DNA of 18,805 bases, from positions 1 through 18,805 of the forward strand of contig CAWVKD010000078.1 of assembly GCA_963929765.1 (NCBI GenBank), written 5' to 3'. The position numbers were made by a program, and so were the translations under genes. Source of the DNA: RGIG529 sp963929765. Lineage in GTDB: Bacteria; Bacillota; Clostridia; Oscillospirales; Oscillospiraceae. This document shows, in pieces, positions 14,350-18,805 of this stretch. Below the pieces are notes generated by a model that was not told the DNA's origin, did not search any database, and saw nothing but the letters and a program-made list of their open reading frames with translations. Within the stretch, counting starts at the first letter, position 1. Every line of letters starts with the position of its first letter.

Positions 14350-14892
14350 ATGCAACATCATACCATATCTGCTCTGGTAGAAAATAGTGCCGGTGTTCTG
14401 TCGCAAGTGTCCCGCCTATTTTCTCGAAAGGGGTATAATATTGAAAGTTTGGCCGTAGGCGTTACCGATGATCCAACGGTTTCTCGTATGACCATTATCA
14501 TGGTTGGCGATGATTTGATGGTAAAACAAATGATCAGTCAATTTCGAAAGTTGCGTCCGGTTATTTTTGTGCAGAAGCTGGATTCTGAGCAAGCAGTTCA
14601 TCGAGAGTTGTTTCTTATCAAAGTGAAGGCAGAGACAAGGGATACACGAGATGAGATTATTCAGATCAGCAATATTTTCCGGGCCAATATTATCGACGTT
14701 TCCCGCGGTGCTTTGACCATTTCCATTACTGGAGATACGGATAAAAACAACGCGCTTTTAAAACTTTTGAGTGAATTTGGTATTTTAGAAATGGCACGCA
14801 CTGGCACGATCGCTTTAGAGCGGGGATCGCATACCATTCATGACGACAACAAAGAGAAGGGAGAATTCAATTATGGCAAAAATGTATTATGA
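14350..14892 (+). CDS. ilvN: Acetolactate synthase small (regulatory) subunit
   Basis: Activates the large subunit and confers valine feedback inhibition. The 180-residue protein carries an N-terminal ACT domain (about 3-75) with the valine-site segment VENSAGVLSQVSRLFSRKGYN (Asn12, Gly15), and the C-terminal activation domain (about 80-160). It is slightly longer than the usual 160-170 residues: a hydrophilic tail (HDDNKEKGEFNYGKNVL) extends over the start of ilvC, overlapping it by 20 bases in another frame, so the ilvC ribosome site lies inside ilvN. This suggests translational coupling. GGAAGGAG precedes the ATG. Located 45 bases after ilvB. Confidence 0.95.
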   Translation: MQHHTISALVENSAGVLSQVSRLFSRKGYNIESLAVGVTDDPTVSRMTIIMVGDDLMVKQMISQFRKLRPVIFVQKLDSEQAVHRELFLIKVKAETRDTRDEIIQISNIFRANIIDVSRGALTISITGDTDKNNALLKLLSEFGILEMARTGTIALERGSHTIHDDNKEKGEFNYGKNVL

Positions 14893-15868
14893 AAAAGATT
14901 GTGATCTTAATTATTTAAAAGGGAAAACAGTTGCTATTATCGGTTATGGTAGCCAGGGCCATGCTCATGCACAGAACCTGAGAGATAGCGGTGTTGATGT
15001 AGTGGTTGGCCTGTACAATGGCAGTAAATCATGGCCTCGCGCTGAGGCTGACGGACTGAAAGTCATGACAGCTGCAGAGGCTACAAAAGCCGCTGATATC
15101 ATTATGATCCTGATCAATGATGAACGTCAGGCTGCTTTATATAAAACAGATATTGGTCCCAACCTTTCTGCAGGAAAAGCATTGGCATTTGCCCATGGTT
15201 TTAATATCCATTTTGGACAAATTGTTCCGCCCGCTGACGTGGACGTATTTATGATTGCACCGAAAGGTCCGGGTCATACTGTAAGATCTCAATATTTGGA
15301 AGGAAAAGGCGTTCCTGACCTGGTAGCCGTGTATCAGGACGCTACTGGAAACTGCAAAAAAATTGCACTAGCATATGGTGCAGGTATTGGTGGCGCAAGA
15401 GCTGGCATTCTGGAAACAACTTTCCAGGAAGAGACAGAAACCGACTTATTTGGTGAACAAGCAGTGCTTTGCGGCGGCGTATGTGCATTGATGCGTGCTG
15501 GTTTTGAGACATTGGTAGAGGCAGGATATCAGCCAGAGAGTGCTTATTTTGAATGTATTCATGAGATGAAACTGATCGTTGATCTCATTTTCTCCGGCGG
15601 CATGAACTTCATGCGTCACTCTATTTCTGATACAGCAGAATATGGTGATTATATCACTGGTCCCAAAATCATTAAGGAAGATACCAAGAAGGAAATGAAA
15701 AAGATCCTCAGCGACATCCAAGATGGTACATTTGCTCGCAACTGGATCTTGGAAAACCAGTGTGGCCGTCCATACTTCAACGCTACTAAGAGAAAGCAAG
15801 CAGAGCACCAGTGCGAGATCGTTGGCAAAGAGCTGCGTGAAAAAATGCTCTGGGGCGGCAAGAAATAA
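14873..15868 (+). CDS. ilvC: Ketol-acid reductoisomerase (class I)
   Basis: Rearranges and reduces acetolactate to 2,3-dihydroxyisovalerate (and the isoleucine analogue). The 331-residue class I protein has the Rossmann motif GYGSQG (24-29), AFAHGFNIHFG, PKGPGHTVR and the C-terminal knotted domain with the catalytic acids around ETTFQEETETDLFGEQ and FECIHEMKLIVDLI. The cofactor-specificity loop reads LYNGSKSW (47-54): Ser51 and Ser53 remain but the Arg usual after Leu is Tyr48, so NADPH preference should not be taken for granted. The start at 14873 (MAKMYYEKD) follows AGAAGGGAG inside the end of ilvN; the in-frame upstream ATG at 14840 has no support. Confidence 0.97.
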   Translation: MAKMYYEKDCDLNYLKGKTVAIIGYGSQGHAHAQNLRDSGVDVVVGLYNGSKSWPRAEADGLKVMTAAEATKAADIIMILINDERQAALYKTDIGPNLSAGKALAFAHGFNIHFGQIVPPADVDVFMIAPKGPGHTVRSQYLEGKGVPDLVAVYQDATGNCKKIALAYGAGIGGARAGILETTFQEETETDLFGEQAVLCGGVCALMRAGFETLVEAGYQPESAYFECIHEMKLIVDLIFSGGMNFMRHSISDTAEYGDYITGPKIIKEDTKKEMKKILSDIQDGTFARNWILENQCGRPYFNATKRKQAEHQCEIVGKELREKMLWGGKK

Positions 15869-15895
15869 GAAGTCGTTAAGAGTTGATATGTTTTC

Positions 15896-15931
15896 CAATT
15901 GGGAATGGAGATTTTGTCTCCATTCCCATTG
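15896..15931 (+). other. Intercistronic hairpin between ilvC and ilvD
   Basis: A perfect 12-bp stem (15900-15911 with 15917-15928, loop TTTTG), extended by three more pairs past a bulge, lies in the 84-base ilvC-ilvD gap. It is followed by TTGTGG, not a T run, so it is not a typical terminator; a role in 3'-end protection or partial attenuation is possible. The ilvD ribosome site starts about 8 bases further on. Confidence 0.75.
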
Positions 15932-15952
15932 TGGATATAAGGAGGAATTTCT

Positions 15953-17614
15953 ATGCGGAGCCATAAAGTGACACAAGGAGTGGAACGGACACCACATCGT
16001 AGTTTGTTCAAAGCCATGGGTTATACAGACCAGGAACTGTCTCAGCCGCTTATTGGTGTCGTTAATTCTCATAGTGAAATTATTCCAGGTCATATTCATT
16101 TAAATACCATTACAGAAGCGGTGAAAGCTGGCATCCGTACAGCTGGAGGAACACCAGTTGAATTTGGAGCCATTGGTGTGTGCGACGGGATCGCGATGGG
16201 TCATGAAGGAATGAAATACAGCTTAGCATCTCGTGAATTGATTGCAGATTCTTGTGAAACAATGGCATTGGCACATGCTTTTGATGGAATGGTGTTCATT
16301 CCAAATTGTGACAAAATTGTACCTGGCATGTTGATGGCAGCGGCCAGACTCAATATTCCGTCTATTTTCGTTTCTGGAGGGCCTATGCTGTCTACCAATT
16401 TAAATGGAAAAAATCTGGATCTCAATAGTGCCTTTGAAGCGGTTGGAAGTTTTATGGCAGGTATCATGGATGAAGCTGGTGTGAAAGAGATTGAGGACAA
16501 TGCCTGTCCAGGTTGTGGTTCCTGCTCTGGTATGTTTACAGCCAATTCCATGAACTGCCTGACAGAAGCCATTGGTATGGCACTGCCTGGTAACGGAACC
16601 ATTCCAGCTGTTTATGCTGGTCGGATTCGTTTAGCCAAAGAAACGGGAATGAAAATTGTAGAGTTGGTTCAACAAGGAATCAAGCCGTCTGATATTATGA
16701 CAGAAGCTGCATTGAGGAATGCATTAACAACAGATATGGCATTGGGATGTTCTTCTAATTCGGTATTGCATTTGACAGCGATTGCTAAAGAAAGAGGATT
16801 GCCACTGAATTTGAAAATGCTTAATGAAATCAGTGAAAAGACGCCGAATCTTTGCCGCTTGGCACCTGCTGGCGGCCACCATGTACAAGATTTGTATGCA
16901 GCAGGTGGCGTACAGGCTCTGCTGGCAGAATTGTTGCAACACGATGCCTTGGATGGCTCTGTTTTAACAGTAACTGGCCAAACCCTGGCGGAGAATGTAA
17001 AAGGGATTACTATCAAAGATGAGACAGTGATTCATCCTTATGACAAGCCGTATTCTACAACAGGGGGCCTTGCCATTTTATTTGGTAATTTAGCAACAGA
17101 AGGTGCTGTGGTGAAAAGATCTGCAGTTGCTCCGGAGATGTTGAAACACAAAGGACCTGCTCGCGTGTTTAACAGTGAAGATGAAGCTATTAAGGCCATT
17201 TATGGCAAAAAAATTCAAAGTGGCGATGTTGTTGTGATTCGGTATGAAGGACCAAAAGGTGGACCTGGTATGCGAGAGATGCTAAGCCCAACATCTGCTA
17301 TTGCCGGTATGGGCCTAGACAAAGAAGTAGCTTTGATTACAGATGGCCGGTTTTCAGGTGCAACTAGAGGAGCTTCTATTGGGCATGTATCTCCAGAAGG
17401 GGCCAGTGGAGGTTTAATTGGGCTGGTGGAAGATGGAGACGAAATTGAGATTGATATCCCCAATTATTCTATCCAATTGTTGGTAGATGAAAAAGAGTTG
17501 GAGCAGAGAAGAGCAAAATGGGCCCCGCCAGAGCCTAGAATCAAAACAGGTTGGCTTGCTCGTTATAGCAAATTGGTTTCCTCTGCGTCAGAAGGTGCTA
17601 CATTGCAAGGCTGA
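15953..17614 (+). CDS. ilvD: Dihydroxy-acid dehydratase
   Basis: Dehydrates 2,3-dihydroxyisovalerate and 2,3-dihydroxy-3-methylvalerate to the 2-oxoacids that transaminases turn into valine and isoleucine. The 553-residue iron-sulfur protein has VNSHSEIIPGHIHL (37-50), CDGIAMGHEGM (77-87), IPNCDKIVPGM (116-126, Cys119 and Lys121) and ACPGCGSCSGMFTANSMNC (184-202, Cys191). At residue 46 it has Gly, as in E. coli IlvD, where [2Fe-2S]-type enzymes carry a cluster Cys; this suggests the oxygen-labile [4Fe-4S] type, fitting an anaerobe. AAGGAGG precedes the ATG. Last gene of the ilv operon. Confidence 0.97.
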   Translation: MRSHKVTQGVERTPHRSLFKAMGYTDQELSQPLIGVVNSHSEIIPGHIHLNTITEAVKAGIRTAGGTPVEFGAIGVCDGIAMGHEGMKYSLASRELIADSCETMALAHAFDGMVFIPNCDKIVPGMLMAAARLNIPSIFVSGGPMLSTNLNGKNLDLNSAFEAVGSFMAGIMDEAGVKEIEDNACPGCGSCSGMFTANSMNCLTEAIGMALPGNGTIPAVYAGRIRLAKETGMKIVELVQQGIKPSDIMTEAALRNALTTDMALGCSSNSVLHLTAIAKERGLPLNLKMLNEISEKTPNLCRLAPAGGHHVQDLYAAGGVQALLAELLQHDALDGSVLTVTGQTLAENVKGITIKDETVIHPYDKPYSTTGGLAILFGNLATEGAVVKRSAVAPEMLKHKGPARVFNSEDEAIKAIYGKKIQSGDVVVIRYEGPKGGPGMREMLSPTSAIAGMGLDKEVALITDGRFSGATRGASIGHVSPEGASGGLIGLVEDGDEIEIDIPNYSIQLLVDEKELEQRRAKWAPPEPRIKTGWLARYSKLVSSASEGATLQG

Positions 17615-17618
17615 AAAC

Positions 17619-17660
17619 AAATCCCGATGGAACGAAAATTGTTCCATCGGGATTTTTCTT
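17619..17660 (+). terminator. Terminator of the ilv operon
   Basis: A perfect 15-bp stem (17619-17633 with 17641-17655, loop GAAAATT) whose right end runs into ATTTTTCTT, 5 bases after the ilvD stop. On the minus strand the stem is followed by GTTTTC, so weak action on the convergent gene is possible. Confidence 0.93.
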
Positions 17661-17690
17661 ATGACCACTCTCACTTATTGCCGCAATACA

Positions 17691-18805
17691 CTACACTGCT
17701 ATTGTCTGTGTTTCTGAAGAAGTCAAGTGGGATGATTCAGGCTCTGTTTGAGGTGCCATTGGGTGTCCTAGGTTACGTTTTGCGTTGGCTAGCATGAGTT
17801 TAATACGATTTTCTTGATTGATTTTAGTAGCGCCAGGATCATAGTCAATCGCCACAATATTAGAAGTGGGATAGTCATCTTTCAAACGTCGGATCATTCC
17901 TTTACCAACTACATGGTTGGGTAGGCAACCAAAAGGCTGGGTACAAACGATATTATTGGTTCCACTGTGAATGAGTTCTAACATCTCAGCGGTAAGAAGC
18001 CAGCCCTCGCCCATTTTATTTCCGTCTCCTAAATACCCTTTGACCCGTTGGTGTAAGGTTTCAAAAGGTTCTGGCGGACGGAAACCGGCCTTTGCAATGG
18101 CATCGATCATAGCACGTTGGCATTTTTCCACATAGTGTTTGAATATGCGTACAATCTTTTGCTTGATCCACTTACCACCATATAAATCGACGTCTACATC
18201 ACGATTATAGATTTTAAAAATGATAAAGTCAGTTAACCCTGGAACCACTGGCTCAGCACCTTCAGAAAGCAGAAACTCCTCCAAATGGTTGTTTCCCAAA
18301 GGGGCATATTTGATATAGATTTCCCCTACAACCCCTACTCGGATTTTGGGTTTACCGGTTCGGGGTAGAGCCTTGAAATCTGCGGCAATGGCATCAAAGT
18401 TTTTTACCATAGCAGAGAATTTAAGACCTTTTCCAGCTTTAAAGCCTGTGACAAGGCGATTGATCCATGTTTCAATCAGCGTGTCCGTGGCACCAGACTC
18501 CACTTCATAAGGGCGGCACTGGTTTGCAATTTGTACGATCAGATCTCCATACATCATGGAAAAGATCAACTGCCGAATCAAAGAGAGATTCAAATGAAAA
18601 CCAGGATTTTTTTCCAGGCCCGAGAGGTTGACGGAAACGACAGGAACAAATGCAAGGCCAGCCCTTACCAATGCTTTTCGGAGCAGATGAATGTAGTTGG
18701 ATGCGCGACATCCACCACCAGTTTGGGTTATCAGAAGCCCTACTTTATGAGGATCATACTTGCCACTTTGCACAGCATCAATTAATTGGCCAATGACAAG
18801 AAGGG
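17691..18805 (-). CDS. 2-hydroxyacyl-CoA dehydratase/activase-related large protein, C-terminal part (cut by right edge)
   Basis: About 370 C-terminal residues of a longer protein: the frame stays open to the window edge (LLVIGQLIDA precedes the GTG at 18773), so that GTG is internal, not a start. Recognisable segments are TQTGGGCRASNY, QCRPYEVESGATD, YLGDGNKMGEGWLLTAEM and TQPFGCLPNHVVGKG, then IDYDPGATKINQENRIKLML near the end, typical of the dehydratase-like C-terminal half of the ~1400-residue Firmicutes proteins that join a BadF/BcrA-type activase ATPase to DUF2229 and a dehydratase D-component-like region. Conserved Cys in the first, second and fourth segments may hold an Fe-S cluster. 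Substrate and reaction are unknown for this family. The last ~20 residues are hydrophilic and likely disordered. Confidence 0.82.
   Translation of the reverse strand, partial: LLVIGQLIDAVQSGKYDPHKVGLLITQTGGGCRASNYIHLLRKALVRAGLAFVPVVSVNLSGLEKNPGFHLNLSLIRQLIFSMMYGDLIVQIANQCRPYEVESGATDTLIETWINRLVTGFKAGKGLKFSAMVKNFDAIAADFKALPRTGKPKIRVGVVGEIYIKYAPLGNNHLEEFLLSEGAEPVVPGLTDFIIFKIYNRDVDVDLYGGKWIKQKIVRIFKHYVEKCQRAMIDAIAKAGFRPPEPFETLHQRVKGYLGDGNKMGEGWLLTAEMLELIHSGTNNIVCTQPFGCLPNHVVGKGMIRRLKDDYPTSNIVAIDYDPGATKINQENRIKLMLANAKRNLGHPMAPQTEPESSHLTSSETQTIAV

Noticed and set aside
15446..16099. 217-codon minus-strand ORF across ilvC and ilvD
   Set aside because: It is antisense to two secure genes, with no ribosome site and no protein family features; a shadow of biased codon use.
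1..18805. CRISPR array, IS element, prophage or att sites
   Set aside because: No regularly spaced repeats, transposase or integrase motifs, or long terminal repeats were seen on either strand.

Overview
The window reads as chromosomal DNA from an anaerobic, probably spore-forming Clostridia member (Firmicutes; Oscillospiraceae-like is my guess). Pointers are a SleB-type cortex hydrolase, a YmdB phosphodiesterase, an archaeal/eukaryotic-type ProRS, strong AGGAGG ribosome sites, canonical sigma-A promoters, a T-box riboswitch, a dihydroxy-acid dehydratase of the oxygen-labile [4Fe-4S] type and a large 2-hydroxyacyl-CoA dehydratase-like protein. No phage, IS element, CRISPR array or tRNA gene was seen; gene order and codon use look like ordinary core genome.

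Layout. 1-116: 3' end of a 5S rRNA gene and its terminator. 139-1687: proS on the minus strand with promoter and terminator. 1752-2658: a TVP38/DedA-like membrane protein gene. 2667-3404: sleB-like gene, minus strand. 3405-3767: non-coding, including a GC-rich island with two terminator-like hairpins. 3768-5879: an aromatic amino acid unit made of promoter, a Phe/Tyr-rich leader peptide, an attenuator hairpin, DAHP synthase and prephenate dehydrogenase. 5885-6259: a small PQ-loop-like membrane protein gene, minus. 6308-7116: transaldolase, minus, with terminator, promoter and palindromic operator candidate. 7201-12034: a plus-strand run of ymdB, an SbcD-like nuclease gene (yhaO type), an SbcC-like ATPase gene (yhaN type) and signal peptidase I. 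12185-17655: an ilvBNCD valine/isoleucine operon controlled by a T-box with a probable GUC (Val) specifier and closed by a strong terminator. 17691-18805: the C-terminal part of a large 2-hydroxyacyl-CoA dehydratase/activase-like protein, minus, running off the right edge.

How the parts work together. Two amino acid pathways are controlled at the RNA level by different mechanisms. The aromatic unit appears to use ribosome-mediated attenuation: a 31-codon ORF with six aromatic codons out of eight consecutive positions sits just upstream of a 12-bp intrinsic terminator, and an alternative pairing (3886-3892 with 3949-3955) could prevent that terminator. The ilv operon uses tRNA sensing by a T-box whose antiterminator and terminator folds can both be drawn exactly. 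Transaldolase interconverts erythrose 4-phosphate, a DAHP synthase substrate, so its nearby position is metabolically sensible although it has its own promoter.

The best candidate for something undescribed is the Phe/Tyr leader-peptide attenuator. Secondary candidates are palindromes lying exactly over the -10 regions of the transaldolase and PQ-loop promoters, a probable full antisense overlap between the tyrA 3' end and the PQ-loop gene, and the GC-rich non-coding island upstream of the aromatic promoter. All functional assignments come from motif recognition by eye; no database search or folding program was run.
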